Assembly: GCA_965237855.1 (NCBI GenBank)
Contig: CBDEGK010000008.1
Coordinates: 62,001 to 126,000, forward strand
Direction: 5' to 3'
DNA length: 64,000 nucleotides
Source of the DNA: CBDEGK01 sp965237855
Lineage (GTDB): Bacteria > Pseudomonadota > Gammaproteobacteria > Pseudomonadales > Halieaceae
The position numbers were made by a program, and so were the translations under genes. Positions 1 through 8,575 of the stretch are shown here, in pieces. Below the pieces are notes generated by a model, which had not been told where the DNA came from, ran no database searches, and was given only the letters and a program-made list of their open reading frames with translations. Numbering within the stretch: position 1 is the stretch's first letter; the number at the start of each line of letters is the position of its first letter.

Positions 1-499
1 TCAGATTGGTGACAAACAACATGATCATGGCGCCCACCAGGGTCAGGCTGCTGCGCAGTGCCATAGAGAAAGACGAACCGATAATAGTCTGTAGCAAGGT
101 CGTATCAGTGGTGAGGCGGGACATGATTTCGCCGCTGCGATTGTCCTCGAAATAGCTGGGGTGCAAGCTGATGACATTGGAGAACACCGCGTCGCGAATA
201 TCTGCGCTTATGCGTTCGCCGAGCCAGGACACCAGGTAAAATCGTACAAAGGTGCCTGCTGCCATCAGCAGGCTTAAAGCCAGCAATATACCCACTGCTT
301 GATTGAGCAGCTCTTTCGAGCCGCTGCCAAAGCCATCGTCAATGAGTATGCGTACGCCCTGACCCATAGAAAGCGTGATGGCCGCGGTGAATATCAGCGC
401 TATGCCGGCAGCGATCAAAGTGCCCTGGTAAGGTTTTGCGAACTGGCCCAGTTGCCTGAGTATGGACAGGCGCTTGACGCCTTTTCTGGCCTCGGTCAT
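1..499 (-). CDS. ABC exporter transmembrane domain (partial, C-terminus off the window)
   Basis: The gene starts at the ATG at 499 and stays open to base 1, giving the first 166 residues. Two hydrophobic segments (about residues 28-48 and 68-88) are followed by ISADIRDAVFSNVISLHPSY and a GEIMSRLTTDT stretch. These are typical of the first cytoplasmic loop of MsbA/LmrA-type exporters, in which one chain carries a type-1 membrane domain and an ATPase. The nucleotide-binding half is expected beyond the left edge and is not seen. The start codon overlaps the tatC stop (ATGA), so it is probably the last gene of the tat transcript. Substrate unknown; a lipid or drug exporter is possible. Confidence 0.85.
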   Translation of the reverse strand, partial: MTEARKGVKRLSILRQLGQFAKPYQGTLIAAGIALIFTAAITLSMGQGVRILIDDGFGSGSKELLNQAVGILLALSLLMAAGTFVRFYLVSWLGERISADIRDAVFSNVISLHPSYFEDNRSGEIMSRLTTDTTLLQTIIGSSFSMALRSSLTLVGAMIMLFVTNL

Positions 500-1266
500 T
501 CGTTGACGTCTACCGGCGTCATAAGTCGGCCAAAGAAGACGCCTGCTTCGAACAGGAGCCACATGGGAATGGCCAACATCGACTGCGAGATCACGTCGGG
601 CGGTGTCAGCAGCATGCCCAGCACGAAACAACCGACAACAATATAAGCTCGCTTGGCGGCCAGCTCGTCGGCAGTGGTTATACCGGTCCGGATCAGGATA
701 ATCGCCGCTATGGGAATTTCGAAGGCGAGGCCGAAGGCGAAAAACAGCTTGAGTACGAAATCCAGGTAGCGGTTGATATCGGTCATGATGGTGACATCGG
801 TGGGGCCGACACTGGTGAAAAAACCGAAGATAAGCGGGAACACGACGTAGTAGGCAAAGGCTGCACCGGCGTAGAACAGTAGTACGCTCGAGGCCAGCAG
901 TGGGAATGCCAGTCGCTTTTCATTCTTATACATGCCCGGTGCAACGAAGCTCCAGAGCTGGTAGAGCACGTAAGGGATGGCGATAAAAACTGCGGTTACC
1001 ATGGTCAGCTTGAAGGGTGTCAGGAAAGGTGAGGCAACCTCGGTCGCGATCATGGTCGCGTCCGCAGGCAGAATGTCGCGCAGTGGCTTGGACACGTAGG
1101 CATAAATATCGTTGGCAAAATAGAACAGGCCACAGAAGACCAACAAAACCGCGAGGATGCTACGCAACAGACGATCGCGCAGCTCGGTCAGGTGGGCGAC
1201 CAGCGGTTGCGGCTGATCATCTATTTCATCGTCGTCGCTCAAGGCTGCCTCGTCATCGGCACTCAT
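496..1266 (-). CDS. tatC: Sec-independent (Tat) translocase subunit TatC
   Basis: TatC is the polytopic inner-membrane core of the twin-arginine translocase. With TatB it binds the RR signal peptide of folded precursors and recruits TatA. The 256-residue protein has the cytoplasmic HLTELRDRLLRS motif at about 25-36, six hydrophobic segments and the conserved SPFLTPFKL region after the first periplasmic loop. An acidic tail of about 20 residues precedes the first conserved motif. Its start overlaps the tatB stop by 4 bases (ATGA) and its stop overlaps the start of the ABC exporter, pointing to translational coupling. Confidence 0.97.
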   Translation of the reverse strand: MSADDEAALSDDDEIDDQPQPLVAHLTELRDRLLRSILAVLLVFCGLFYFANDIYAYVSKPLRDILPADATMIATEVASPFLTPFKLTMVTAVFIAIPYVLYQLWSFVAPGMYKNEKRLAFPLLASSVLLFYAGAAFAYYVVFPLIFGFFTSVGPTDVTIMTDINRYLDFVLKLFFAFGLAFEIPIAAIILIRTGITTADELAAKRAYIVVGCFVLGMLLTPPDVISQSMLAIPMWLLFEAGVFFGRLMTPVDVNE

Positions 1267-1604
1267 GAGGGCGTTTGCTCGTTGTCCTTGTCGGGGTCAT
1301 CGCCACGAGCTGTGTCATCACGAGCTATGTCACCAATATCGTAGGGGGTTTCGGATAGCGCGCCTTTCAGGTCCTGTTCTGCGGCTTTCAGGCTCTGCAT
1401 GATCGCATCATTGTGAATGTCGCGTTTGATCTCATCAGCGTTCAGCTCGCGCTCAACTTCAGCGCGAATATTGTTGAAGCTGCGCCGCAATTTGCCCAGC
1501 CACAGACTGCCTGTGCGTATGGCTCCCGGCAGACGCTCGGGGCCCAACACCAGCAGGCCAACCACGCTGACCAGCAACAGTTCTGTAAAACCGATGTCGA
1601 ACAT
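1263..1604 (-). CDS. tatB: Tat translocase subunit TatB
   Basis: TatB is the partner of TatC in the signal-peptide receptor complex. The 113-residue protein starts MFDIGFTELLL, with one N-terminal membrane helix (about 5-20), the glycine-proline hinge LGPERLP at about 20-26, an amphipathic helix and a long charged, probably disordered tail. The MFDIG start and the hinge separate TatB from TatA. It lies 6 bases after tatA and overlaps tatC by 4 bases. Confidence 0.96.
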   Translation of the reverse strand: MFDIGFTELLLVSVVGLLVLGPERLPGAIRTGSLWLGKLRRSFNNIRAEVERELNADEIKRDIHNDAIMQSLKAAEQDLKGALSETPYDIGDIARDDTARGDDPDKDNEQTPS

Positions 1605-1610
1605 GAAAGG

Positions 1611-1829
1611 CTACGGGTCGTTTTTGGTTTCTTCGGTTGATGCTTCCGAGTTTTCGCCCGTTTCTTCCGAATCTGCCGCAGAATTCTCGCTACTCATACT
1701 GCTGCGAAAGCCTTTTATCGCCGACCCCAAATCACTGCCGAGAGTGCGCAAGCGCTTGGTGCCAAACAGCATCACCACGATGGCGAGAATAATAAGTAGT
1801 TGCCAAACACTGATACCACCTATGCCCAT
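1611..1829 (-). CDS. tatA: Tat translocase pore subunit TatA
   Basis: TatA oligomerises in the inner membrane to let folded proteins pass. At 72 residues it has the usual layout: a short N-terminal membrane helix (about 7-22), the FGTKRL hinge at 22-27, an amphipathic helix (LGSDLGSAIKGF) and an acidic Ser/Glu-rich tail. A strong Shine-Dalgarno (AGGAGGAAC on the minus strand) precedes the ATG. It is the first of the tatABC genes and follows hisE by about 50 bases. Confidence 0.96.
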   Translation of the reverse strand: MGIGGISVWQLLIILAIVVMLFGTKRLRTLGSDLGSAIKGFRSSMSSENSAADSEETGENSEASTEETKNDP

Positions 1830-1879
1830 TGGCTGTTCCTCCTGACCTTAGTTAATTGCTCATGGTTATTTGACTCTGG

Positions 1880-2209
1880 TTACTTGCTACGCGACGCTTT
1901 TTCTTCCAAGCCGGATAGCCCGAAGCGTTTTTCCAGCTCGGCCATTATCGCACTGCTATTGCTACCCAGGTGAGAGAGCGCCACCATGCAGTGAAACCAG
2001 AGATCTGCGACTTCACTGACCAGTTGCCGATTGTCGCCAGACTGCGCGGCATCCTTGGCCGCCAAGATGACCTCGGTGGCTTCTTCGCCGATCTTTTCCA
2101 ATATCTTGTTAAGGCCCTGGTCGTGCAGACTGGCCACGTAGGATTCTCCCGGCGCCGCCTGGCGCCGCTGCGCGAGCACTGCTTCCAATTGCTCGAGAAT
2201 ATCAGTCAT
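1880..2209 (-). CDS. hisE: Phosphoribosyl-ATP pyrophosphatase
   Basis: HisE hydrolyses phosphoribosyl-ATP to phosphoribosyl-AMP, the second step of histidine synthesis. The 109-residue reading from MTDILEQLE has the MazG-like helical fold motifs: EKIGEEATEV at about 39-47 and a metal-binding ExxDLWFH region near residue 75. The upstream in-frame ATG at 2230 would add seven residues lying within hisI, so the start at 2209 is preferred. It overlaps the hisI stop by 8 bases. Separate hisI and hisE genes next to tatABC are the usual arrangement in pseudomonads, in contrast to the fused hisIE of enterics. Confidence 0.95.
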   Translation of the reverse strand: MTDILEQLEAVLAQRRQAAPGESYVASLHDQGLNKILEKIGEEATEVILAAKDAAQSGDNRQLVSEVADLWFHCMVALSHLGSNSSAIMAELEKRFGLSGLEEKASRSK

Positions 2210-2603
2210 TGCGCTTTCCATACATATCATCGGGCGATTTCAGTACCGCATCGGTGACGCTCCAGTTGTCGCCATCCAGCTTGCGGAAAAAACAGTGACG
2301 GCGCCCGGTGTGACAGGCGATACCGCCAGTCTGCTCTACCTTGATCAGCAAGGTGTCGCCATCGCAGTCCAGGCGGATCTCATGGACCTGTTGGGTGTTT
2401 CCCGATTCCTCACCCTTGTGCCAGAGCTTTTGCCTGGAGCGGGACCAGTAAACAGCTTCGCCTCGCTCGAGGGTGGCCGCCAGAGATTCGGCGTTCATCC
2501 ATGCCATCATCAGGATATCGCCGCTGGCCATATCCTGGGTAATGACCGGAATTAAACCATCGGCATTGAAGCTCAGCTGCTCGAAAATTTGTTGCTCACT
2601 CAT
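2202..2603 (-). CDS. hisI: Phosphoribosyl-AMP cyclohydrolase
   Basis: HisI opens the adenine ring of phosphoribosyl-AMP, the third step of histidine synthesis, as a zinc- and magnesium-dependent dimer. The 133 residues contain the signature WSRSRQKLWHKGE (about 53-65), the aspartates of DCDGDTLL, and the cysteines of GGIACHTGRRHCFF that bind zinc. The length matches the stand-alone enzyme. It lies in the ubiE-ubiJ-ubiB-hisI-hisE-tatABC run, after ubiB by about 60 bases. Confidence 0.96.
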   Translation of the reverse strand: MSEQQIFEQLSFNADGLIPVITQDMASGDILMMAWMNAESLAATLERGEAVYWSRSRQKLWHKGEESGNTQQVHEIRLDCDGDTLLIKVEQTGGIACHTGRRHCFFRKLDGDNWSVTDAVLKSPDDMYGKRND

Positions 2604-2663
2604 TGATCGTGCCTGTTACCACAGCAGAGCATTATCGCACAGGGTGTCGCTATTCACATGCCC

Positions 2664-4310
2664 TCAGGGTTTGGCGCGGGGCCACAGCATGAATACGCCG
2701 ACCCCTATCAGCCCCCAGCTGGCCAATGGCCACTGGGCTAGCACGCTAATACCGCCAGGATAGGCGGTGGCTGCCGCACCGCCAAACAGCAGCATGGCGG
2801 CCAGCATTCGCTTGCGCTGGCTGTCTTCTCGCTTGATATGCAGCTGCAGCTGCTTCAGCTCCTGCTGCTGAATACGCGTGTGATTCTCCAGATCCCTCGC
2901 ATGTTGCAGACTTTCAAATACTGCCTCGGGAAGCTGGGGCAATTGCTCCAGCCAGGAGGGGGCATTTTTCCGCAGCCGCTCAATGATGCCCTGGGGGGAG
3001 TAACGCTCCTGCACCCATTTCTCCAGGAAGGGTTGGGCCGTCGTCCACAGATCCAGCTGTGGGTAAAGCTGGCGGCCCATACCTTCTATGTTGAGCAGTG
3101 TCTTCTGCAAGAGTATCAATGAGGGCTGCACCTCCATATTAAATCGGCGTGCGGTTTGAAACAGGTAAATCAGCAATTGACCGAAGGATATCTCCGAAAT
3201 AGGTTTCTCGAATACCGGTTCGCATACTGTACGCATGGCGGATTCGAATTCATGAACCTTGGTGCCCGGTGGTACCCAACCGCACTCCACATGTAGTTGC
3301 GCGCACTCCCGGTAGTCGCGACGGAAAATGGCCAGCAAGTTGCGCGCCAGGTAGTACTGATCGGAATCGCTGAGAGAGCCGATGATGGCGCAGTCGATGC
3401 CAATATAGGTGGGGTCTTGCGGGTCGCTGATGTCGACAAAAATATTGCCCGGGTGCATATCGGCATGGAAGAAATTGTCGCGGAATACCTGGGTGAAGAA
3501 TATTTCCACGCCGCGCTCGGCCAACAGCTTCATGTCGGTGCCGCTGGCGTGCAGTTCCTCAATATTGGTTACTGGCACACCTTTGATACGTTCCATGACG
3601 AATACATTGCGACGGGTGTAGTCCCAGTGAACCTCGGGCACATAGACCAGGCCCAGGTCGGCGCAATTGCGTTTCAGTTGCGAGGTATTGGCGGCCTCGC
3701 GCTGTAGATCCAGCTCGTCGAGAATAGTGACCTGGTAATCAGAGACCACTTCTGTGGGGCGCAAGCGGTAGCCGTCGGGGAAATAGCGGTGCACGATGCG
3801 GGCGATGGTGTACAGCAGTGCCATGTCCTGTCGGATAACCCGCTCCACGCTTGGTCGTATAACTTTAACGACAACATCTTCCCCGGTCTTTAGGGTTGCT
3901 GCATGCACCTGGGCTACCGAAGCAGAAGCCAATGGATTAGCCTCAAAACTGGCAAACAGCTCATCAGTGCTGGCACCCAGTGCTTGTTCAATAATTTCCT
4001 GGGCAAGCTGCCCGGGAAAAGGAGGCACATCATCCTGTAGGCGTGCCAGCTCATCGGCGATATCTGTGGGCAACAGATCTCTGCGGGTAGAGAGCATCTG
4101 GCCGAACTTGATGAATACTGGGCCAAGTTCCTCCAATGCCAACCGCAGGCGCGCCCCACGACCTAAATCTTTGTCGGGAAACAGTCGCCATGGCCCCAGT
4201 CGATGCAGAATCCTAGCTGGCCAGGGCAGCAGCGCGACGTCCACGAACTGGTCCAGCCGGTAGCGACAAGCCACCAGCATGATCCGTAATAGTCTGGACA
4301 GGCGATTCAC
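2664..4310 (-). CDS. ubiB: Ubiquinone biosynthesis protein kinase-like ATPase UbiB
   Basis: UbiB is a membrane-bound atypical kinase/ATPase (ADCK/COQ8 family) needed for ubiquinone assembly. The 548-residue protein carries the family KxGQ motif (IKFGQMLSTR), the ERIKGVPV region, the catalytic-loop ADMHPGNIFVD and a second DCA-type acidic motif. Two hydrophobic helices close the C-terminus (about 495-545), as in E. coli UbiB. The start overlaps the ubiJ stop by 4 bases. The three genes ubiE-ubiJ-ubiB form a conserved operon. Confidence 0.96.
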   Translation of the reverse strand: MNRLSRLLRIMLVACRYRLDQFVDVALLPWPARILHRLGPWRLFPDKDLGRGARLRLALEELGPVFIKFGQMLSTRRDLLPTDIADELARLQDDVPPFPGQLAQEIIEQALGASTDELFASFEANPLASASVAQVHAATLKTGEDVVVKVIRPSVERVIRQDMALLYTIARIVHRYFPDGYRLRPTEVVSDYQVTILDELDLQREAANTSQLKRNCADLGLVYVPEVHWDYTRRNVFVMERIKGVPVTNIEELHASGTDMKLLAERGVEIFFTQVFRDNFFHADMHPGNIFVDISDPQDPTYIGIDCAIIGSLSDSDQYYLARNLLAIFRRDYRECAQLHVECGWVPPGTKVHEFESAMRTVCEPVFEKPISEISFGQLLIYLFQTARRFNMEVQPSLILLQKTLLNIEGMGRQLYPQLDLWTTAQPFLEKWVQERYSPQGIIERLRKNAPSWLEQLPQLPEAVFESLQHARDLENHTRIQQQELKQLQLHIKREDSQRKRMLAAMLLFGGAAATAYPGGISVLAQWPLASWGLIGVGVFMLWPRAKP

Positions 4311-4954
4311 GATGTTGTCCCCATTTCTGGTGCCAATTGTTGGGCCAACTTTTCAGCCCTGGCCTGGAGACGCTCTACCCGGACCGATAAGGCCTGCACA
4401 TCGCTGTAGAAATCTTCCACTTCCTGGCGCGGGGGTGTCAGGCGGGCCTCTTCGGTAATGAACTCTTCAACTTGACGGTGAATACTGTTGGCCGCCTGGC
4501 GACCCCAGCCGAACAGGCCGCGCAGTCCCTCTGCCAGTTGATGCCCAACCACGTCGCCGAGGGTTTCTACCAATGGCGCTTCCCAGTCCATGTCGAGCCG
4601 GGACAATATGCCTTGAAGTTCTATCAGTGGCGCGCTATTGCCGTGTAGCTCGAGTTTGCCGTTAATGAGGGAAGCAGCGGCGTCAGCGCTGGTGGCGAGC
4701 TCCGCAAAATCGGAGGCCTCACCGGCAATTGCCGTGGTTACCTCGCCTTCCCAGTAGCCGGTCAGTCGTACACCCTTGGCTTGTGGATGGAGGAACAGCT
4801 CCAATTCCGGCTGGGTGCAGTGCAGATGAAAGACATCCCCCGACAACTCACCCAGCGCAGCCTCTGCCTTCGGGTCCAGCGGCAAGGCCCGATTTAAGGC
4901 CTGTTCCAGCGCGGACAGGGCTGCAGTTTGCAGCGTGTTACCGGGGCTGCTCAT
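4307..4954 (-). CDS. ubiJ: Ubiquinone biosynthesis accessory factor UbiJ (SCP2 domain)
   Basis: UbiJ is a soluble lipid-binding factor that, with UbiK, holds ubiquinone intermediates for the Ubi enzymes. The 215-residue protein has an N-terminal SCP2-like lipid-binding fold (about 20-125) and a helical, charged C-terminal part (about 165-205) predicted to coil. It lies between ubiE and ubiB, one base after ubiE ends, and overlaps ubiB by 4 bases. Sequence conservation in this family is low, so position between ubiE and ubiB is a large part of the assignment. Confidence 0.9.
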   Translation of the reverse strand: MSSPGNTLQTAALSALEQALNRALPLDPKAEAALGELSGDVFHLHCTQPELELFLHPQAKGVRLTGYWEGEVTTAIAGEASDFAELATSADAAASLINGKLELHGNSAPLIELQGILSRLDMDWEAPLVETLGDVVGHQLAEGLRGLFGWGRQAANSIHRQVEEFITEEARLTPPRQEVEDFYSDVQALSVRVERLQARAEKLAQQLAPEMGTTS

Positions 4955-4955
4955 A

Positions 4956-5705
4956 TCAGGCCTTCAGACCCTTGTGCAGCGCCACAATTCCACCGGTCAG
5001 GTTGAAATATTCACAGCGGAGGAAGCCCGCATCCTCCATCATCTGTTTGAGGGTCTCCTGATCGGGATGCATGCGGATCGATTCCGCCAGGTACTGGTAA
5101 CTATTGCTGTCGCCGGCTACCAGCTTGCCGAGCACAGGTAGCACCTTGAACGAGTATGTATCGTAGGCACGGCTCAGCAATTCATTGCCGGGTTTTGAGA
5201 ATTCCAGTACCAAAAGCCTGCCACCGGGTTTCAGTACCCGCAGCATGGAGGCGAGCGCATTCTCCTTGGTGGTGACGTTGCGCAGGCCGAAAGCGATGGT
5301 AATGATGTCGAAGTGATTGTCGGGGAAAGGCAGGTCCTCGGCATCGGCCTGCACGTAGCTCAGGTTGCTGTGCAGGCCCAAATCGAGAAGTTTATCCCTG
5401 CCAACCTTGAGCATGGAATCGTTTATGTCTGCCAGTACGACTTCGCCGCTGTCACCCACCAATTCGGAAAATTTTGCCGCCAGGTCGCCGGTGCCACCGG
5501 CGATATCCAGCACTCGATGGCCCGTTCGTACCGCGCTGAGTTCGATGGTGAAGCGTTTCCAGAGACGATGGATGCCGGCGGACATCAGGTCATTCATAAC
5601 ATCGTAGCGGTCGGCCACGGAGTGAAATACACTGGCAACGAGGCCGGCCTTGTTGCCCGAATCTACCTGTTGATAGCCGAAATGGGTTTTGTCGCTGTCA
5701 TTCAT
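4956..5705 (-). CDS. ubiE: Ubiquinone/menaquinone C-methyltransferase
   Basis: UbiE adds the C-2 methyl group of demethoxyubiquinol (and demethylmenaquinol where present) using S-adenosylmethionine. The 249-residue protein shows FGYQQV near the N-terminus, the family signature YDVMNDLMSAGIHRLWK, the SAM-binding VLDIAGGTGDLA and the second signature RVLKPGGRLLVLEFSKP. It is the first gene of the ubiE-ubiJ-ubiB-hisI-hisE-tatABC run and lies 29 bases after the DUF971 gene. Confidence 0.97.
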   Translation of the reverse strand: MNDSDKTHFGYQQVDSGNKAGLVASVFHSVADRYDVMNDLMSAGIHRLWKRFTIELSAVRTGHRVLDIAGGTGDLAAKFSELVGDSGEVVLADINDSMLKVGRDKLLDLGLHSNLSYVQADAEDLPFPDNHFDIITIAFGLRNVTTKENALASMLRVLKPGGRLLVLEFSKPGNELLSRAYDTYSFKVLPVLGKLVAGDSNSYQYLAESIRMHPDQETLKQMMEDAGFLRCEYFNLTGGIVALHKGLKA

Positions 5706-5734
5706 GTCGCTACTCCCTGCCTCTATTGTAACGC

Positions 5735-6115
5735 TTACAGGTCAACACGCAGTATCTGTACGTCCGGGTCCCTACTGGCGCCCTCACTGTGCAATCTAGC
5801 CAGGTAATCATCCCAGTAGCGCTGCTGGTTCAGGCCGAGATCATAAAGATATTCCCAGCTGTACAGGCCAGTGTCGTGGTCGTCATCAAAAACCAGCTGC
5901 ACCGCGTAGTTTCCGACCGCGTTGATGGCGGTGATACTGACGTTTTTCTTGCCCACTTGCAGTACCTCCTGGCCCTTGCCGTGGCCACGTACTTCGGCAG
6001 AGGGAGAGCAGACCCGCAGCAGCTCACAGCTCAAGATAAAATTGCTGCCGTCGGCATAATGCAATTCAAGATTGCGCGATTGTTTGTGTAACTTGATGGA
6101 GGTTGGAGTATTCAT
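5735..6115 (-). CDS. DUF971 family protein (gamma-butyrobetaine hydroxylase-like N-terminal domain)
   Basis: This 126-residue protein has the pattern of DUF971: LHYADGSNFILSCELLRVCSP near the N-terminus, then GLYSWEYLYDLG and YWDDYLARL. In eukaryotic gamma-butyrobetaine hydroxylases the same domain is an N-terminal zinc-binding or interaction module; the bacterial stand-alone protein has no proven role. It sits 7 bases after hslU, as in pseudomonads, so it is probably co-transcribed with hslVU. Confidence 0.85.
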   Translation of the reverse strand: MNTPTSIKLHKQSRNLELHYADGSNFILSCELLRVCSPSAEVRGHGKGQEVLQVGKKNVSITAINAVGNYAVQLVFDDDHDTGLYSWEYLYDLGLNQQRYWDDYLARLHSEGASRDPDVQILRVDL

Positions 6116-6122
6116 GGCTGCC

Positions 6123-7442
6123 TCAGAGAATAAACCGACTCAGGTCTTCGTCGCGGCTAAGTTCTCCCAGCTGCTCATCGACGTAGACTTCGTCTACCAG
6201 CAGCGAATCGTCTCGCAAACTGTTGTCGGTAGCCGTATAGGAGACCTCTTCCAATAGACGCTCCATGACGGTATGCAGCCGCCGCGCGCCGATATTCTCG
6301 GTGCGTTCGTTTACCCGCCAGGCGGTTTCGGCAATACGCTGTATGCCCGCCTCGGTAAACTCCAGCGCCAGGCCCTCGGTTGCCAGCAACGCCTTGTACT
6401 GGTCGGTGAGGGATGCATCCGGCTCGGTGAGAATACGTTGAAAATCCTCCGTCCCCAGTGCGTCCAGTTCTACCCGGATTGGAAGGCGACCCTGCAGCTC
6501 TGGAATCAGGTCGGATGGTCTGGACAGGTGAAACGCACCGGAGGCAATAAATAGAATGTGATCGGTCTTGATCATGCCGTGCTTGGTGCTGACGGTGCTG
6601 CCCTCTATCAGAGGCAACAGGTCTCTTTGCACGCCTTCCCTGGAGACGTCGCCGCCGCTGCCTTCCATGCGCTTGGCGACCTTGTCTATTTCATCGATGA
6701 ATACAATGCCGGTTTGCTCGGCGTTGTAGACAGCGCGCTGCCTGATATCGTCTTCATTGACCAGCCCGGCGGCTTCTTCGTCGCAGAGTTTTTCAAACGC
6801 CTGCTTGACCGTGAGCTTGCGCGTGTTTTTTTGCTGACCCGAAAGGCTGGAGAACATGCCCTGTAGCTGATTAGTCATCTCCTCCATACCCGGCGGGGCC
6901 ATGATTTCCACACCAACCGGGGTGCTGCTTAGTTCGACTTCGATCTCCCGCTCATCCAGTTCTCCCTCGCGTAGCTTCTTGCGTAACAGCTGGCGGGTAG
7001 TCGAATCCGCTGTCTCATCGCCACGAGCAGGTGTCAGCAATACATCGAGAATTCTATCCTCCGCCGATTCTTCTGCACGAAAACGAACCTTGTCCATTTC
7101 CTGTTCTCGCAGCATTTTGACCGCTACATCTACCAGGTCTCGAATAATGGACTCGACATCCCTGCCCACGTAACCCACCTCGGTGAATTTGGTGGCCTCC
7201 ACCTTGATGAATGGCGCATTTGCCAGCTTCGCCAGGCGCCGGGCAATCTCGGTCTTGCCGACGCCAGTGGGACCTATCATGAGAATATTTTTGGGGGAAA
7301 TTTCCGCGCGCATTTCCTCGTCCAGTTGCATGCGGCGCCAACGATTGCGGAGGGCGATTGCAACCGCACGTTTAGCCTGGTCCTGGCCAATAATGTGCTT
7401 GTCCAACTCGTGAACAATTTCTCTGGGGGTCATATTCGACAT
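6123..7442 (-). CDS. hslU: ATPase subunit of the HslUV protease
   Basis: HslU is the AAA+ unfoldase that feeds substrates into the HslV peptidase. From the ATG at 7442 it is 439 residues, close to the 443 of E. coli. It begins MSNMTPREIVHELD and has Walker A GPTGVGKT (57-64), Walker B IVFIDEIDKV, the inserted I-domain between them, and the C-terminal tail ending DLSRFIL that docks into HslV. The frame is open 174 bases further upstream, but that stretch overlaps hslV and is not HslU-like. One base separates the hslV stop from this start. Confidence 0.97.
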   Translation of the reverse strand: MSNMTPREIVHELDKHIIGQDQAKRAVAIALRNRWRRMQLDEEMRAEISPKNILMIGPTGVGKTEIARRLAKLANAPFIKVEATKFTEVGYVGRDVESIIRDLVDVAVKMLREQEMDKVRFRAEESAEDRILDVLLTPARGDETADSTTRQLLRKKLREGELDEREIEVELSSTPVGVEIMAPPGMEEMTNQLQGMFSSLSGQQKNTRKLTVKQAFEKLCDEEAAGLVNEDDIRQRAVYNAEQTGIVFIDEIDKVAKRMEGSGGDVSREGVQRDLLPLIEGSTVSTKHGMIKTDHILFIASGAFHLSRPSDLIPELQGRLPIRVELDALGTEDFQRILTEPDASLTDQYKALLATEGLALEFTEAGIQRIAETAWRVNERTENIGARRLHTVMERLLEEVSYTATDNSLRDDSLLVDEVYVDEQLGELSRDEDLSRFIL

Positions 7443-7443
7443 A

Positions 7444-7992
7444 TCAATCCTGCTCGCAGACCAGCTCTTCAATAGTACGACTGTGGTTGGTGTAGATGCA
7501 GATATCCGCAGCGATACCCAGCCCCTTTTCGACAATTTCCCTGGCGCCGAGTTCGGTGTTGTCGAGCAGCGCCCGGGCCGCTGCCTGGGCGAAGGGGCCG
7601 CCTGAGCCAATGGCAATCAGGTTGTCTTCCGGTTCGATGACATCGCCATTGCCGGTGATAATCAGTGAGGTTTCCTTATCGGCAACTGCCAACAGAGCTT
7701 CCAGTTGCCGCAGGGAGCGCTGCGTGCGCCAGGCCTTGGCAAGCTCAACAGCAGCGCGCACCAGGTGGCCCTGGTACTTTTCCAGTTGCTCCTCAAACAG
7801 TTCGAACAAGGTAAATGCATCGGCAGTGCCGCCGGCAAATCCCGCCAGCACCTGGTCGTTGTGGAGGCGACGGACCTTGCGGGCATTGCCCTTCATAATG
7901 GTATTTCCCATCGACACCTGGCCATCGCCGCCTATGACGACTGTGTTGCCCCGGCGTACCGAGAGGATGGTAGTGCCTCGATATTGTTCCAT
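7444..7992 (-). CDS. hslV: Peptidase subunit of the HslUV protease
   Basis: HslV is a proteasome-beta-like threonine peptidase. The 182-residue protein reads MEQYRGTTILSVRR. The catalytic Thr of the family is at residue 7, after a six-residue leader that must be removed, whereas the E. coli protein needs only loss of Met. Further family motifs are VVIGGDGQ, GFAGGTADAFTLFE and the Gly-rich IAIGSGG. It is the first gene of the hslV-hslU pair and follows the SPOR-domain gene by about 10 bases. Heat-shock control is known for the family, but no promoter was identified here. Confidence 0.97.
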   Translation of the reverse strand: MEQYRGTTILSVRRGNTVVIGGDGQVSMGNTIMKGNARKVRRLHNDQVLAGFAGGTADAFTLFELFEEQLEKYQGHLVRAAVELAKAWRTQRSLRQLEALLAVADKETSLIITGNGDVIEPEDNLIAIGSGGPFAQAAARALLDNTELGAREIVEKGLGIAADICIYTNHSRTIEELVCEQD

Positions 7993-8003
7993 GTGGTGTT
8001 CCT

Positions 8004-8573
8004 TTAACCCCTGGTAGGTTTTTTTAGCAGCAAGGTATCGATACCCTGCTGGGCGGTAAGGCTCCTGGCTTTGGCCAGCTTGGATCGAGACTGAAAGGGT
8101 CCGATATAGACGCGATACCAGCGCCCGGTATCGCCACTGCTTTCTTCGACCTTGGCATCCAGTCCCAACAAGATAAGCTGTGCCCGACGGCGATCAGCAT
8201 CTTCAGACTGGCGAAAAGAGCCGGCTTGCAACAGGTATTGAGCCATATCGGTGCTGGTCCGAGCACGCTCGATCTCCTCGCTCGGCACGCCTGCATCCAG
8301 GGATTGCTCCGGCAGCAAAGTGTAGAAATCAAAGCGAGGTCGCGGCAAATCGCCGCTGCCGATGGTGGCTTCAGCGACCTTGTTCACAGCTTCACCAACT
8401 TCCGGCTGAAGGCTTGCCAGCCAGACCAGGCCGGACAGGAATACACCACACAAGAGCCCGGAGAAAAACCAACTGAGGGTCGAAGCGTTGCCATTACCTG
8501 AGCCACGACCTGCGGCGTGAACCTGGTTGCCAGCGCCTTTTTTACGCGGCTTTTTTGCGAAGTCCTGTGGCAT
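8004..8573 (-). CDS. SPOR-domain inner-membrane protein (FtsN-like)
   Basis: The 189-residue protein has a basic, Gly-rich cytoplasmic N-terminus (KKPRKKGAG), a single membrane helix (about 33-54), a short periplasmic linker and a C-terminal SPOR domain (about 111-186; YLLQAGSFRQSEDADRRRA ... YRVYIGPFQSR). SPOR domains bind denuded septal peptidoglycan. The layout resembles FtsN, and its place between argS and hslV matches the gene annotated as FtsN-like in pseudomonads. The linker is much shorter than in E. coli FtsN. It starts 2 bases after argS stops. Confidence 0.85.
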   Translation of the reverse strand: MPQDFAKKPRKKGAGNQVHAAGRGSGNGNASTLSWFFSGLLCGVFLSGLVWLASLQPEVGEAVNKVAEATIGSGDLPRPRFDFYTLLPEQSLDAGVPSEEIERARTSTDMAQYLLQAGSFRQSEDADRRRAQLILLGLDAKVEESSGDTGRWYRVYIGPFQSRSKLAKARSLTAQQGIDTLLLKKPTRG

Positions 8574-8575
8574 TG

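Noticed and set aside
7443..7616. 58-residue N-terminal extension of hslU
   Set aside because: It lies inside hslV in another frame and is unlike HslU; the ATG at 7442 gives the family N-terminus.
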